NCBI RefSeq assembly: GCF_004102025.1
Contig: NZ_CP025228.1
Location: 2,108,001 to 2,172,000 of the forward strand
DNA length: 64,000 bases
Reading direction: 5' to 3'
Source of the DNA: Actinomyces qiguomingii
GTDB lineage: Bacteria > Actinomycetota > Actinomycetes > Actinomycetales > Actinomycetaceae
Shown here: positions 45,332 through 55,105 of the stretch, in pieces
How the letters are laid out: the number at the start of each line of letters is the position of its first letter
Position numbering within the stretch: position 1 is the first letter of the stretch
Notes under the pieces: generated by a model
Seen by the model: only the letters and a program-made list of their open reading frames with translations
Told to the model about the DNA's origin: nothing
Database searches by the model: none
Made by a program: the position numbers and the translations under genes

Positions 45332-47062
45332 TCATGCTAGCGTAACCAGTTCCAGGTAGTCCTCGCTCCACAGGTCCTCGTCCCCATCGGGCAGCAGCAG
45401 CACCCGGTCCGGGTCCAGCGCCTTGACGGCTCCCTCATCGTGGGTGACCAGGACGACGGCGCCCGCGAAGGTGCTCAGGGCGCGCAGGACCTCCTGCCTA
45501 CTGGCGGGGTCGAGGTTATTGGTGGGCTCGTCCAGTAACAGCACGTTGGCACTGGAAACCACTAGCAGTGCCAGCGCCAGGCGGGTCTTCTCCCCGCCGG
45601 ACAGTACGTGGGCAGGTTTGTCGGCATCGGCTCCGGAGAATAGGAAGGAGCCCAGCACGCCGCGCACCTCGGTGTCGTCCAGGCCGGGGGCGGCGCCGCG
45701 CAGGTTCTCCACCACGGTGCGAGAGTCATCGATGGTCTCGTGCTCCTGGGCGTAGTAGCCGAGTTTCAGCCCGGTTCCGGCCACGACCTTCCCGGCGTCG
45801 GGTTCCTCGGTGCCGGACAGCAACCGCAGAAGCGTGGTCTTGCCGGCGCCGTTCAAGCCTAGGACCACCACGCGGCTGCCGCGGTCTATGGCCAGGTCGA
45901 CTCCGGCGAAGACCTCCAGCGAGCCGTAGGCCTTGGACAGTCCGGCCGCGCGCAGCGGCACCTTGCCGCACGGGGCCGGATCGGGGAAGCGCAGGTGGGC
46001 CACCTTCTCCTGTGCGCGTTCGGCATCCAACCCCTCCATAAGGCGATCGGCGCGCTTGAGCATTTGCTGGGCGGCCACGGCCTTGGTGGCCTTGGCACGC
46101 ATCTTCTCCCCCTGGGCACGCAGCGCCGCCGCCTTCTTCTCGGCGTTGGCACGCTCGCGCCGGCGTCGGTTCTCATCATCAGCGCGCTGCTTCAGGTAGG
46201 CGTCCCAGCCCAGGTGGTAGACATCCAGAACCCCGCGGCCGGCGTCCAGATACATGATCTGGTTGACCGTGTCGCGCAGCAGCTCCACGTCGTGGCTGAT
46301 GACCACGAAACCGCCGGAGTAGCCGCGCAGGTGGTCGCGCAACCACAGGATTGAGTCGTGGTCCAGGTGGTTGGTGGGTTCGTCCAGCAGCAGCGTGTCG
46401 GGCCGTTGGAATAGCACCCGAGCCAGTTCGACGCGGCGCCGCTGCCCGCCGGACAGCGTGCCGATTGGCTGGTCGAGCACCCTGTCGGGAAGCCCCAGGG
46501 AGGCGCAGATGCGGGCGGCCTCGCTGGCGGCCGCGTAGCCGCCAGCCATGGTGAACTCATGGTCAAGCCGGGTGTACCGGTCCAGCGCCTTGGCCTGAGC
46601 GCCGCCCTGAGTGGTGGCGATCTTCTGCTCGGCCCGGCGGATGCGCGCCAGCAGCGCGTCGATGCCGCGGGCTGACAGGACCCGGTCACGCGTGATCTCG
46701 TTCAAGTCCCCCACACGGGTGTCCTGAGGCAGGTAGCCCACCGAGCCGTTGCAGGTGATTCGACCCTCGTGTTCGACGGCTTCCAAGCCGTGACGCTCGT
46801 CGGCGTCGGCCACGGCCCGGCTAGTGCCCTGCGCCACCGAGGCGGCAGCCAGAAGCTTGGTCATGGTGGTCTTGCCTGCCCCGTTGCGTCCAACCAGTCC
46901 GATGCGCATGCCCTTGTCCACCCGGAAGGTGGCTCCGGCTACCAGCTGCCGGGCGCCGATGCGCATGGTTAGGTCCTGGACGTTGATCACGATGCGCATG
47001 CTACGGGCATCCGGGTAGCCGCCGGTCCCTGCGAGCACGCGGCCGACCCGGTTGTCCGTCAC
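45332..47062 (-). CDS. ABC-F family ATPase
   Basis: This 576-aa soluble protein has two ABC domains and no membrane part: Walker A motifs GRNGAGKTTMTKLL and GLNGAGKTTLLRLL, signatures LSGGQRRRVELARVL and LSGGEKTRLALALL, Walker B LLLDEPTNHLDHDS and LLLDEPTNNLDPAS, and an arginine/lysine-rich linker (NRRRRERANAEKKAAALRAQ). ABC-F proteins act on the ribosome, either in translation or in antibiotic protection. The start is uncertain: GTG at 47062, next to a palindrome, or ATG at 46999 (MRIVINVQDLTMRIG), which gives the usual family N-terminus. Confidence 0.9.
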   Translation of the reverse strand: MTDNRVGRVLAGTGGYPDARSMRIVINVQDLTMRIGARQLVAGATFRVDKGMRIGLVGRNGAGKTTMTKLLAAASVAQGTSRAVADADERHGLEAVEHEGRITCNGSVGYLPQDTRVGDLNEITRDRVLSARGIDALLARIRRAEQKIATTQGGAQAKALDRYTRLDHEFTMAGGYAAASEAARICASLGLPDRVLDQPIGTLSGGQRRRVELARVLFQRPDTLLLDEPTNHLDHDSILWLRDHLRGYSGGFVVISHDVELLRDTVNQIMYLDAGRGVLDVYHLGWDAYLKQRADDENRRRRERANAEKKAAALRAQGEKMRAKATKAVAAQQMLKRADRLMEGLDAERAQEKVAHLRFPDPAPCGKVPLRAAGLSKAYGSLEVFAGVDLAIDRGSRVVVLGLNGAGKTTLLRLLSGTEEPDAGKVVAGTGLKLGYYAQEHETIDDSRTVVENLRGAAPGLDDTEVRGVLGSFLFSGADADKPAHVLSGGEKTRLALALLVVSSANVLLLDEPTNNLDPASRQEVLRALSTFAGAVVLVTHDEGAVKALDPDRVLLLPDGDEDLWSEDYLELVTLA

Positions 47063-47068
47063 ATCGGT

Positions 47069-47082
47069 CCCGCCTAGGCGGG
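47069..47082. promoter_or_regulatory. 14-bp palindrome at the ABC-F start
   Basis: CCCGCCTAGGCGGG is a perfect palindrome 6 bp upstream of the GTG start of the ABC-F gene and 22 bp beyond the end of the next gene. It may be an operator or part of a weak terminator. Confidence 0.3.
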
Positions 47083-47104
47083 TGCCTTATCACCCGGCAG
47101 CACT

Positions 47105-47872
47105 TCAGTCCCACCACAGCCAGGCGCCCAGGGCACCGTGCGTCCAGTGGCGGCGCAGTGGTTTGAACTCGTCGGGACCGGCGTTGGCGTCCAAGTCGTA
47201 GCGCTCGGCCACACGGCTCCAAACCCGCTGTAGACCGTCCATCAGCGCCGCCAACTCCTCCGCTTCTAGGTCCTCACAGTCCTCGTAGTCCGCACCATCC
47301 TCGTAGACCTCATAGACCGCATGGTCCTGACACCCGCAGCAGCCTCGATAGCCCTCATCCTCACCGACTATCGCGTTGATGAGCGCTTCCAACAGATCCG
47401 GGTCCTCGATCCACAGACCCTCGACACTAACGCGCTCATCGGGACGCTGCGGGCCGATGCCGTAGCCGGACAGACGCACCCGACCGTTCGCGCGCACACA
47501 GGCGCGCAGCAAGGCCCCCAAGCTGGGACCGAGGTTCTGGCGGTCGCGCAGCTGCTCGGCGGGCAGAACCTCAAGCAGTCTTCGGGCAGTTGCAGGCCCG
47601 AGGTCGTGAAAGGGCGTGTAGTCATCCTGCGGAGTTCCTTCGGCAGTAATGATGCCGGCAGGTGCGAAGCCGAACTGCGCCGGGATTACAGTGGAGCGCA
47701 GATCGTCGCGGCAGTCGGCCAGGGCGTGCCACACGCCGGCGCGTACGGTCCACCCTCGGGGTCCATACAGGCCCTCCTCCTGATCCGGCTCCTGTACGAG
47801 CCCCGGGGCGGTGCGGGGCGGCATGCTTTGGCCTGTGGACACGCGGGGGGATGTGGATGACTGCGGGTTCAT
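47105..47872 (-). CDS. Unknown acidic protein
   Basis: This 255-aa soluble protein has no family I recognise. The N-terminal 30 residues are disordered (Ser/Thr/Pro/Gln). A central part (about 35-165: RGWTVRAGVWHALADCRDDL, GPSLGALLRACVRANGRVRL) looks folded. A short cysteine cluster, GCCGCQDH, precedes a very acidic Tyr/Glu/Asp run (VYEVYEDGADYEDCEDLEAE), and the C-terminus is aromatic-rich (HGALGAWLWWD). AGGAGA lies 6 nt before the ATG at 47870-47872. It is upstream of the ABC-F gene on the same strand. Confidence 0.65.
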   Translation of the reverse strand: MNPQSSTSPRVSTGQSMPPRTAPGLVQEPDQEEGLYGPRGWTVRAGVWHALADCRDDLRSTVIPAQFGFAPAGIITAEGTPQDDYTPFHDLGPATARRLLEVLPAEQLRDRQNLGPSLGALLRACVRANGRVRLSGYGIGPQRPDERVSVEGLWIEDPDLLEALINAIVGEDEGYRGCCGCQDHAVYEVYEDGADYEDCEDLEAEELAALMDGLQRVWSRVAERYDLDANAGPDEFKPLRRHWTHGALGAWLWWD

Positions 47873-48277
47873 GAGTTTTCTCCTATGGTTGGCACCCTTG
47901 CCATACGCGCAGCTGAGGCACCGCGGTGCTGCTGGATGTGGTATCGGTGCTAGTCGGTACGACGGCGTCCTCGCCGTCGGCCATAGCGTGCGCCACAAGC
48001 GGACGGCCCCGCAGGCCTCCTGTGGATGCGAGTGGTACAGGGTGCGCCCAAGCAATGCGGTGGATACCGGCGCTCGCTCACAGCGCACCGCAGCGGGTTC
48101 GACTTAGCTGGTGTGTGCGGCGCGTTTCCCTTGATGATGCAGCAGCGAGGGTGAATATGTGCCGGATCACCCCCGAGGGCGCTACCCTGGCAGGCGGGGT
48201 CCTATGCAACCGGGCCCCCTCCAACCCAGCCCGCCCGCCCCGAACGTGTGGGGCCGGCGGCCGACGGTAAGGTCAAC
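47873..48277. other. Intergenic region upstream of the PTS gene
   Basis: No gene with a credible start was found. TTGATG (48131-48136) and GAATAT (48153-48158) with 16-nt spacing could be the PTS promoter, and TACCCT (48183-48188) is an alternative -10. No antiterminator target hairpin was recognised. Confidence 0.35.
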
Positions 48278-50329
48278 ATGGCAACAACCACATCCGCTCC
48301 AGAAGCGATTCTCGAAGCCGTAGGCGGCCCCGAGAACATTGTCAACCTCACCCACTGCGCGACGCGCTTGCGCTTCGAGCTCCAGGACGCCTCCGTGGTC
48401 GACAAGGCCACGGTGGAGAAGATCCCCGGCGTGATGGGTGCGGTCCCGCAGGCGGGCGACCGCTACCAGATCATCATCGGCGGCGCCGTGCAGGGCGTGT
48501 ACGACGAGATCATGAACCTGCCCGCCATGAAGGGCGGCGCAGGCGCCCGATCCGGTCAGTCCAACGCTGACGTCAAGGCCGCCGCCCGAGCTAAGGCCCG
48601 CGGCAAGAACGCCTTCGTGGACGCATTCTTCGAGTACCTGTCAGACTCCTTCCGGCCCCTGCTGCCGGTACTGCTGGGCACCTCCCTCATCATCGCCGGC
48701 GAGGCCATGGCCGAGGCCTTCGGGCTTATCGATACCCGCGCCGATGTCAAGCCCGCCTGGCTCGTCTTCGTAGACGCCATGTACCGCTCGGTGTTCTACT
48801 TCCTGCCGATCATGGTGGCCTACAACGCCTCCAAGAAGCTCCGGATCGATCCGTGGGTGGGCACGGCCGTCATGGCGGCCCTGATCACGCCCAACTTCAT
48901 CGACATGAGCGATCTGACCAAGACCGCAGATGTCGTGTGCACCCACAACGATGTCCTCGACCGGGACTTCTGCACCGCCACTGTGTTCGGGCTGCCCATG
49001 CAGCTCAACGACTACGGCGGCCAGGTGTTCACACCGTTGATCATGGTGGCGCTGCTGGCGCCGCTGTACAAGGGGCTGACCCGCATCATCTCCCCGAACC
49101 TGCAGATGGTGTTCGTTCCCTTCCTGTCCTTTGTGATCATGATGCCGGTCACGGCCTTCCTCCTCGGCCCCATCGGCGTCTGGCTCGGTACCGCCCTGGG
49201 CACCGGCCTGGCATGGCTGAACAACACGGCTCCGATCATCTTCGCCATCATCATTCCGCTGTTGTATCCGTTCCTGGTGCCTTTGGGCCTGCACTGGCCT
49301 TTGAACGCCTTGATGCTGGCCAACATCGACTCCCTGGGGTACGACTTCATTCAGGGCCCCATGGGTGCCTGGAACTTCGCCTGCTTCGGCGCCACCGCAG
49401 CAGTTCTGGCCATCTCCATCCGGGATCGGGACAACGAGATGCGCCAGACGTCCTTCGGCGCCCTGGTGGCCGGCCTGTTCGGCGGTATCTCCGAGCCGAG
49501 CCTGTACGGTATTCACCTGCGCTTCAAGCGCATCTACCCGCGCATGCTGGTCGGCTGCGCCGTAGGTGGTCTCATCGTGGGCCTGGGCGGTGGCGTGGAC
49601 GCGCGAACCTTCGCCTTCACCTCGCTGCTGACTATCCCGGTCTTCTCCCCCATGGCGCTGTACGCCATCGCGATCGCGGCGGCATTCTTCACCTCCTTCA
49701 TCATCCTGTTCATCTCCGACTACCGCACGGCGGAGGAGAAGGCGGAGGCCCTTGCGGCCGCCGGTGGCGCGGTCGAGGCCTCCCCCGAGGAGACCGCCGC
49801 CGACCTGGCGCTGGAGGAGGCCGCCAAGGCCCAGGCCGAACAGCCCAAGCCGGCGCTGGTTGAGGGCACGGTCACCGAATTGGTCTCCCCCCTGCAGGGC
49901 ACGGTGGTGCCTCTCAGCGAGGTTGCCGACCCGGTGTTCTCCGGCGGCGCCGTCGGCCAGGGCGTTGGCATAGAGCCCTCGGACCGGCAGATCGTGGTCA
50001 CCGCCCCGGCGGCCGGCACGGTGGTAGTAGCTCCGGATTCCGGCCACGCCTACGGCATCAACCTGGACTCGGGCATCGAACTGCTCATTCACGTCGGCCT
50101 GGACACGGTCGAGATGGAGGGCAAGGGCTTTGAGGTCCTGGTCAAGCAGGGCGATCGCGTTGAGGCGGGTCAGGAGCTGGTCCGCGTCGACCGTGTGGCC
50201 GTGGAACAGGCCGGTCACCCGCTGACCACTCCGGTGCTGATCACCAACACGGCGGCCTTCGCCTCCGTGGAGGCGATCGCCTCCGGCGAGGTCGCCCCGG
50301 GCGACCCGCTGCTGCGACTCACCGCCTGA
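48278..50329 (+). CDS. PTS permease EIIBCA (glucose superfamily, beta-glucoside/sucrose/trehalose type)
   Basis: This 683-aa multidomain sugar permease imports and phosphorylates a sugar. EIIB comes first (residues 1-90), with phospho-cysteine in NLTHCATRLRFEL. EIIC (about 105-480) has ten or so membrane segments, with GGISEPSLYGIHLRFKRIYP typical of beta-glucoside-type IIC. EIIA follows (about 535-683), with phospho-histidine in IELLIHVGLDTVEMEGKGF. An Ala/Glu-rich linker joins C and A. The B-C-A order fits BglP/ScrA/TreB-like permeases; the sugar cannot be settled from sequence. No phospho-glycosidase or antiterminator gene lies alongside. A strong hairpin follows. Confidence 0.93.
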   Translation: MATTTSAPEAILEAVGGPENIVNLTHCATRLRFELQDASVVDKATVEKIPGVMGAVPQAGDRYQIIIGGAVQGVYDEIMNLPAMKGGAGARSGQSNADVKAAARAKARGKNAFVDAFFEYLSDSFRPLLPVLLGTSLIIAGEAMAEAFGLIDTRADVKPAWLVFVDAMYRSVFYFLPIMVAYNASKKLRIDPWVGTAVMAALITPNFIDMSDLTKTADVVCTHNDVLDRDFCTATVFGLPMQLNDYGGQVFTPLIMVALLAPLYKGLTRIISPNLQMVFVPFLSFVIMMPVTAFLLGPIGVWLGTALGTGLAWLNNTAPIIFAIIIPLLYPFLVPLGLHWPLNALMLANIDSLGYDFIQGPMGAWNFACFGATAAVLAISIRDRDNEMRQTSFGALVAGLFGGISEPSLYGIHLRFKRIYPRMLVGCAVGGLIVGLGGGVDARTFAFTSLLTIPVFSPMALYAIAIAAAFFTSFIILFISDYRTAEEKAEALAAAGGAVEASPEETAADLALEEAAKAQAEQPKPALVEGTVTELVSPLQGTVVPLSEVADPVFSGGAVGQGVGIEPSDRQIVVTAPAAGTVVVAPDSGHAYGINLDSGIELLIHVGLDTVEMEGKGFEVLVKQGDRVEAGQELVRVDRVAVEQAGHPLTTPVLITNTAAFASVEAIASGEVAPGDPLLRLTA

Positions 50330-50397
50330 GCACGGCACCGCCCCACTTGTAAGGGCGATCCGCGACTGTCCGGGCACCGCTCAAGTGCCTGACGGCT

Positions 50398-50428
50398 GGT
50401 GGCCGGCACCCCCGGGGTGTCGGCCACC
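50398..50428. terminator. Bidirectional terminator after the PTS gene
   Basis: GGTGGCCGGCAC (50398-50409) pairs with GTGTCGGCCACC (50417-50428) with one wobble and a GC-only loop, followed by TTGCATTCAT. It separates the PTS gene from the convergent methyltransferase gene. Confidence 0.65.
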
Positions 50429-50490
50429 TTGCATTCATACCGGGCTTGTTCTACGGCCCCCAATCACTTGTGCCCGCACTCGTCGCAAAA

Positions 50491-51360
50491 TTAAGGACAT
50501 GCCCGTAGCTCCCAGAAGGCGACGGCGGCCGCCGCGGCCACGTTCAGGGAGTCCACTCCCCCAGCCATCGGGATGCGCACCACCGCGTCGGCGGTGGCGA
50601 TGATGCGCCGGCTCAGACCATCGCCCTCGGTGCCCACCGCCACAGCCACCCGTCCGGACGGGTCGGTGCAGGCCGGTGAGGCCGCGAAGGCGTCCAAGCT
50701 GACCGAGTCGTCAGTCAGTGCCAGGGCCGCCACCGTCCAGCTAGCGGCGTGTAGTTCATCCAGGGCCGGCCAACGGTCAATGCGCGTCCACGGCACCTGG
50801 AAGACGGCGCCCATGGACACGCGCACGCTGCGCCGGTACAGCGGGTCCGCGCAGTGCGGAGTAACCAGCACGGCGTCGATCCCGAGGGCCGCGGCACTGC
50901 GGAAGACGGCGCCCACATTGGTGTGGTCCACCAGGTCCTCCAGGATGGCTATGCGCCGCGCCCCGGCCCCGCCGCGGGCCCCGGCCAGCAGCTCGGTGAC
51001 GCCGGCCAGGGCGGGCCTATGCATGGCTGCCAGCGCGCCGCGGTGCAGGTGGAATCCGGTGAGGGTCTCCAGCGTCTCTTCCGGGGCGATGAACACCGGC
51101 ACGTCGCCGCCGTCCTCGCGCCCGCCGCAGCCGGTGGCCGCCGCGATCACCGGGCGCATCTGCTCCAGGTGACGCGGCGCCATCAGGAAGGATCGCGGGG
51201 CGTGCCCCGCGGCCACCGCCCGGGTGATGACCTTGGTTGACTCGGCCATGTACAGGCCGCGCTCGGTCTCCAGTCGGCGCCGCAGGGCCACATCGGTAAG
51301 TCGCGTGTAGTCGACGAGCCGCTCATCGGCGTCGTCGAGATCCGCCAGGGGGACAATCAC
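50491..51360 (-). CDS. TrmH/SpoU-family RNA 2'-O-methyltransferase
   Basis: This 289-aa enzyme has a substrate-binding N-terminal domain (ERGLYMAESTKVITRAVAAG) and a SPOUT knot domain with the three motifs: LEDLVDHTNVGAVFRSAAALG, VAVGTEGDGLSRR and RIPMAGGVDSLNVAAAAAV. It methylates ribose in rRNA or tRNA; the target is unknown. The GTG start overlaps the upstream ABC exporter stop by 4 nt (GTGA), so it is translated from the exporter mRNA, an odd pairing. Confidence 0.92.
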   Translation of the reverse strand: MIVPLADLDDADERLVDYTRLTDVALRRRLETERGLYMAESTKVITRAVAAGHAPRSFLMAPRHLEQMRPVIAAATGCGGREDGGDVPVFIAPEETLETLTGFHLHRGALAAMHRPALAGVTELLAGARGGAGARRIAILEDLVDHTNVGAVFRSAAALGIDAVLVTPHCADPLYRRSVRVSMGAVFQVPWTRIDRWPALDELHAASWTVAALALTDDSVSLDAFAASPACTDPSGRVAVAVGTEGDGLSRRIIATADAVVRIPMAGGVDSLNVAAAAAVAFWELRACP

Positions 51361-53351
51361 GAGCGAGTCTTGCCCTCGGTGTCCCGCCCCACCGCGGCCA
51401 GCAGCGGGTCGGCCACCACGGCGGCCTCCTCCTCCGCCTCGGGGCCGGAGAACTGGCTTTGGTACAGCTCGTAGTAGGCGCCGCGGGCAGACATCAGCTC
51501 CTCGTGGTTTCCCTGCTCGACTATGTCGCCGTGCTCCATCACCAAGATGGTGTCCGCGTCGCGGATGGTCGATAGGCGGTGGGCGATCACGAAGCTCGTG
51601 CGTCCGTGCCGCAGCTGCACCATAGCCTTTTGAACCAGCAGCTCGGTGCGCGTGTCCACCGAGGAGGTGGCCTCATCCAGAACCAGGATCTGGCGGTCGG
51701 CGAGAAAGGCGCGGGCAATGGTAATCAGCTGCTTCTCACCGGCCGATACCCCAGCCCCAGAGTCGTCGATGATTGTGTCATAGCCGTCGGGCAGGGAGCG
51801 CACAATGTGGTCCACGCTCGCGGCCCGGGCCGCCTCCCGCACCTGTTCATCAGTGGCGTGCTCGGCGCCGAAGGCGATGTTCTCGCCGATGGTGCCCTCG
51901 AACAGCCAGGTGTCCTGCAGTACCATGCCGATCTGCTCGCGCAGCTCGTCGCGGGACAGCTCCCGGGTGTCGACGCCGTCCAGGGTGATTGACCCGGCCT
52001 GCGGATCGTAGAAGCGCAGAAGCAGATTCACCATGGTGGTTTTGCCGGCGCCCGTCGGACCGACGATGGCGACGGTCTGGCCGGGCTCAACCTTGAGACT
52101 GAGGTCCGTGATCAGCTCCGTGTCGGGGCTGTAGGAGAACTTCACATGGTCGAAGACGACGCGGCCCGCCACCCGCTCGGGCAGGGCGGCGACGGCGACG
52201 TCGGTCTCCTCGGGGGCGTCCATAATCTCGAACAGCCGCTCGGCACTGGCCGCGCCCGACTGCAGCAGGTTGGCCATGGAGGCCAACTGGGTGATCGGCT
52301 GGGTGAACTGCTGGGAGTACTGGATGAAGGCCTGCACGTCCCCCAGCGTCATCTGTCCGCTGGTGATCCTGACGCCGCCAATGACCGCGATGATCACGAA
52401 GTTCAGGTTGGAGACCACGCGCATGGCCGGCTGAATAACGCCGGAGATCCACTGAGCCTTGTAAGACCCCTCGTACAGGCGGTTGTTCTCCTTCTCGAAC
52501 AGCTCTTCGAAGGCCTGCTCGGAGTTGAACAGGGTTACCGCCTCATGGCCGGTAAAGGCCTCCTCAACCACCCCGGAAACGTCACCGGTGGCATCCCACT
52601 GCTCGGTGAAGTGGGGCTGGGCCCGTGAGGCAATAAGCAGCGTGATGATCAGCGCTACGGGCAGGGTAGCCAGCGACACCAGGGAAAGCTGCACCGAGAC
52701 CGTCAGCATCATGGCGAATACGCCAATTACGGTGATGATCGAGTTCAGCGCCTGCGAGATGGTCTGCTGCAGGGTCTGGGTGATGTTGTCCACGTCATTG
52801 GTGACGCGGGAGAGCATATCGCCGCGCGAGCCGTGATCGATGTATGACAGCGGCACGCGGTCCAGTTTGGCCGATACCTCGGCACGCATACGCTGCCCCG
52901 TGCGCTGGACCACTCCGGCGAGAATGCGCCCCTGAATCCACAGGAACAGTGCGGACAGTCCGTACAGGGCCAGAGTCTGCAACAGGATCACCATAAGGGC
53001 GTGACTGTCCAGGCCCCGGCCCACCACCACGTCATAGGCGGAGAGCATATCCGCATAGGTGTCCCGATCCGCAGCCCGCAGCACCTGCTCGAGCTCTCTG
53101 CCACTAAGCCCCCGCGGCAGCCCGAAGGAGGCCAGCAGTCTGCCCAGCACGCCCTCGAAAATGACGTTGGTGGCGCGTGCCATCACTTTCGGGGCGGCCA
53201 CGTTCAGGACGACGGCGGCGGCGGTCAGCACCATGACCGTGACCACGCGCAGCCGCTCCGGACGCAATTCGCGCAGCAGGCGCCTCCAGGTGCCGCGGAA
53301 GTCCTGTGCCTTCTGGTTAGGGGCCTGCCGGGGCCCGGGTCCGTGGCTCAT
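51357..53351 (-). CDS. Heterodimeric ABC exporter, canonical ATPase subunit
   Basis: This 664-aa half-transporter has a six-helix ABC exporter membrane domain (about residues 30-370) and a nucleotide-binding domain with Walker A VGPTGAGKTTMVNLL and Walker B ILVLDEATSSVDTRTE carrying the catalytic Glu. Its own signature is the deviant GVSAGEKQLITIARA. It overlaps the partner gene by 4 nt. The two proteins probably form a TM287/288- or BmrCD-like multidrug or lipid exporter with one degenerate and one active ATP site. The ligand is unknown. Confidence 0.93.
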   Translation of the reverse strand: MSHGPGPRQAPNQKAQDFRGTWRRLLRELRPERLRVVTVMVLTAAAVVLNVAAPKVMARATNVIFEGVLGRLLASFGLPRGLSGRELEQVLRAADRDTYADMLSAYDVVVGRGLDSHALMVILLQTLALYGLSALFLWIQGRILAGVVQRTGQRMRAEVSAKLDRVPLSYIDHGSRGDMLSRVTNDVDNITQTLQQTISQALNSIITVIGVFAMMLTVSVQLSLVSLATLPVALIITLLIASRAQPHFTEQWDATGDVSGVVEEAFTGHEAVTLFNSEQAFEELFEKENNRLYEGSYKAQWISGVIQPAMRVVSNLNFVIIAVIGGVRITSGQMTLGDVQAFIQYSQQFTQPITQLASMANLLQSGAASAERLFEIMDAPEETDVAVAALPERVAGRVVFDHVKFSYSPDTELITDLSLKVEPGQTVAIVGPTGAGKTTMVNLLLRFYDPQAGSITLDGVDTRELSRDELREQIGMVLQDTWLFEGTIGENIAFGAEHATDEQVREAARAASVDHIVRSLPDGYDTIIDDSGAGVSAGEKQLITIARAFLADRQILVLDEATSSVDTRTELLVQKAMVQLRHGRTSFVIAHRLSTIRDADTILVMEHGDIVEQGNHEELMSARGAYYELYQSQFSGPEAEEEAAVVADPLLAAVGRDTEGKTRS

Positions 53352-55105
53352 GCGGCCTCCTCGGCGCTGATCTGGGACAGGACGATCTCCGTGTAGGTGG
53401 GACAGGAGTCCATGAGTTCGTCATGGGTACCGATTCCGACCACGTGTCCCTCATCGAGGACGACGATCTGATCGGCGTTGCGCACGGAGGCGACGCGCTG
53501 GGCCACGACCACGATCGTTGCGCCGCCGGTGGCTCGCGGCAGGCCCGCACGCAGGCGGGCATCGGTGGCGTAGTCGAGGGCGGAGAAGGAGTCATCGAAG
53601 ACGTAAACGCCCGCCCGGCGCACCAGTGCCCGCGCGATGGCCAGGCGCTGACGCTGCCCGCCGGAGAAGTTCACACCGCCCTGGTCGACCTGGTGATCGA
53701 GCCCGTCATCCAATGCCTGCACGAAGCCGGCCGCCTGCGCGGCCTCAAGGGCGTCCCACAGTTCGGCATCGGTGGCGTCTTGACGTCCGTGCAGCAACGT
53801 GGAGCGGATGGTGCCGGAGAACAGGTAGGCCTTCTGCGGGACGGTCGCCACGTTCTCGCGCAGCTCGTGGGGTTCCAAGTCGCGCACGTCCACGCCGTCA
53901 ATGCTCACCGATCCCTCGGTGACGTCCAGCAGGCGCGGCAGCAGATTGGCCAGGGTGGTCTTACCTGATCCGGTGGAGCCGATGAAAGCTGTGGTGGTGC
54001 CCGGCGCCATATCGAGGTTGATTTCGGCCAGCACCCGGGAGTCGGCGCCGGGGTAGCGGAAGGTGACATTGTCCAGGCTCACCCTACGACCGCGGCCACC
54101 ACCCTCGGCCCCGCCGCGGGCGGGCAGATGGCGGGGCTCGGCCGGCGCCTTGATGGCCGGGTCCACGGCCATGACCTCCTGGAAACGGGTGGCGGCCACC
54201 TGGGCGCGCGGAAGGATGGTCACCAGCATGACGGCGATCATGACTGAGAAGAGGATCTGCATGATGTAGTTCAGGAAGGCGGTCAGGTCACCGACCTCCA
54301 TCTGCCCGTCGTCGATCCGCTGCCCGCCGAACCACATCACACCAATGGAAGCCAGGTTCATGATCACCGTGACTGAGGGGAACAGCATGGCGAACAGCCG
54401 GCCGATGCGCAACGAGGTGTCAGTCAGCGCGTCATTGGCCTGGGCGAACACCTGACCGCGCTCCTTTTTCCGCACGAAAGCCCGGATCACGCGCACGCCC
54501 TGAATCTGCTCGCGCATGACAAGGTTGACGCGGTCAATGCGGGACTGCATCACCTGGAAGTGGGGCAGCAGCCGACTCATCAGGGCTCCGACCACCACCA
54601 GCAGAAGCGGGATAAGCACCAGCAGCAGTGCCGACAGGGGCACATCCACACGCAGGGCCATGACGGTGCCGCCAACCAGCATGATCGGCGCCATGAGCAT
54701 TACGGTGCTGGCCATGAACACGACCATCTGCACCTGCTGAATGTCATTGGTGGAGCGGGTGATCAGCGACGGAGCTCCGAAGCGGGAGACTTCCTCAAGG
54801 TTAAAGCTCTGGACCTGGCTGAAGATGTCCCGGCGCATCTCACGGCCCAATCCCATGGCCGCCTTCGCCGCGAGATAGGTCCCCACTATGGCCACGACAC
54901 CCTGAAGCACGGTGATGGCGAGCATCTGCCCGCCCAGGGCCCAGATCCTGTTCGTATCGCCTGTGATCACGCCGTCGTTGATGATGTCGGCGTTGAGCGT
55001 GGGCAGCGACAGCACGGCGATCGTCTCGATGATCTTAAGGAAGAAGACGATCGTCAACGGGACCGTGTACGGCCGCAGGTAGTGACGAAGTGTCTTGAGT
55101 AGCAC
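53348..55105 (-). CDS. Heterodimeric ABC exporter, degenerate-site subunit
   Basis: This 585-aa half-transporter has six membrane helices and an ATPase domain with Walker A IGSTGSGKTTLANLL and a perfect signature NFSGGQRQRLAIARAL, but Walker B reads VYVFDDSFSALD, with Asp in place of the catalytic Glu. This is the pattern of the degenerate half of heterodimeric exporters, whose intact signature completes the active site of the partner. The GTG start at 55105 lies 6 nt after TAGCCT, a leaderless start. It is the first gene of a three-gene unit ending in trmH. Confidence 0.93.
   Translation of the reverse strand: MLLKTLRHYLRPYTVPLTIVFFLKIIETIAVLSLPTLNADIINDGVITGDTNRIWALGGQMLAITVLQGVVAIVGTYLAAKAAMGLGREMRRDIFSQVQSFNLEEVSRFGAPSLITRSTNDIQQVQMVVFMASTVMLMAPIMLVGGTVMALRVDVPLSALLLVLIPLLLVVVGALMSRLLPHFQVMQSRIDRVNLVMREQIQGVRVIRAFVRKKERGQVFAQANDALTDTSLRIGRLFAMLFPSVTVIMNLASIGVMWFGGQRIDDGQMEVGDLTAFLNYIMQILFSVMIAVMLVTILPRAQVAATRFQEVMAVDPAIKAPAEPRHLPARGGAEGGGRGRRVSLDNVTFRYPGADSRVLAEINLDMAPGTTTAFIGSTGSGKTTLANLLPRLLDVTEGSVSIDGVDVRDLEPHELRENVATVPQKAYLFSGTIRSTLLHGRQDATDAELWDALEAAQAAGFVQALDDGLDHQVDQGGVNFSGGQRQRLAIARALVRRAGVYVFDDSFSALDYATDARLRAGLPRATGGATIVVVAQRVASVRNADQIVVLDEGHVVGIGTHDELMDSCPTYTEIVLSQISAEEAA

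Noticed and set aside
48641..50377. 578-codon minus-strand open frame opposite the PTS gene
   Set aside because: It is the shadow of the PTS permease; the composition (Arg/His/Gln/Gly) is that of an antisense frame and there is no start signal.
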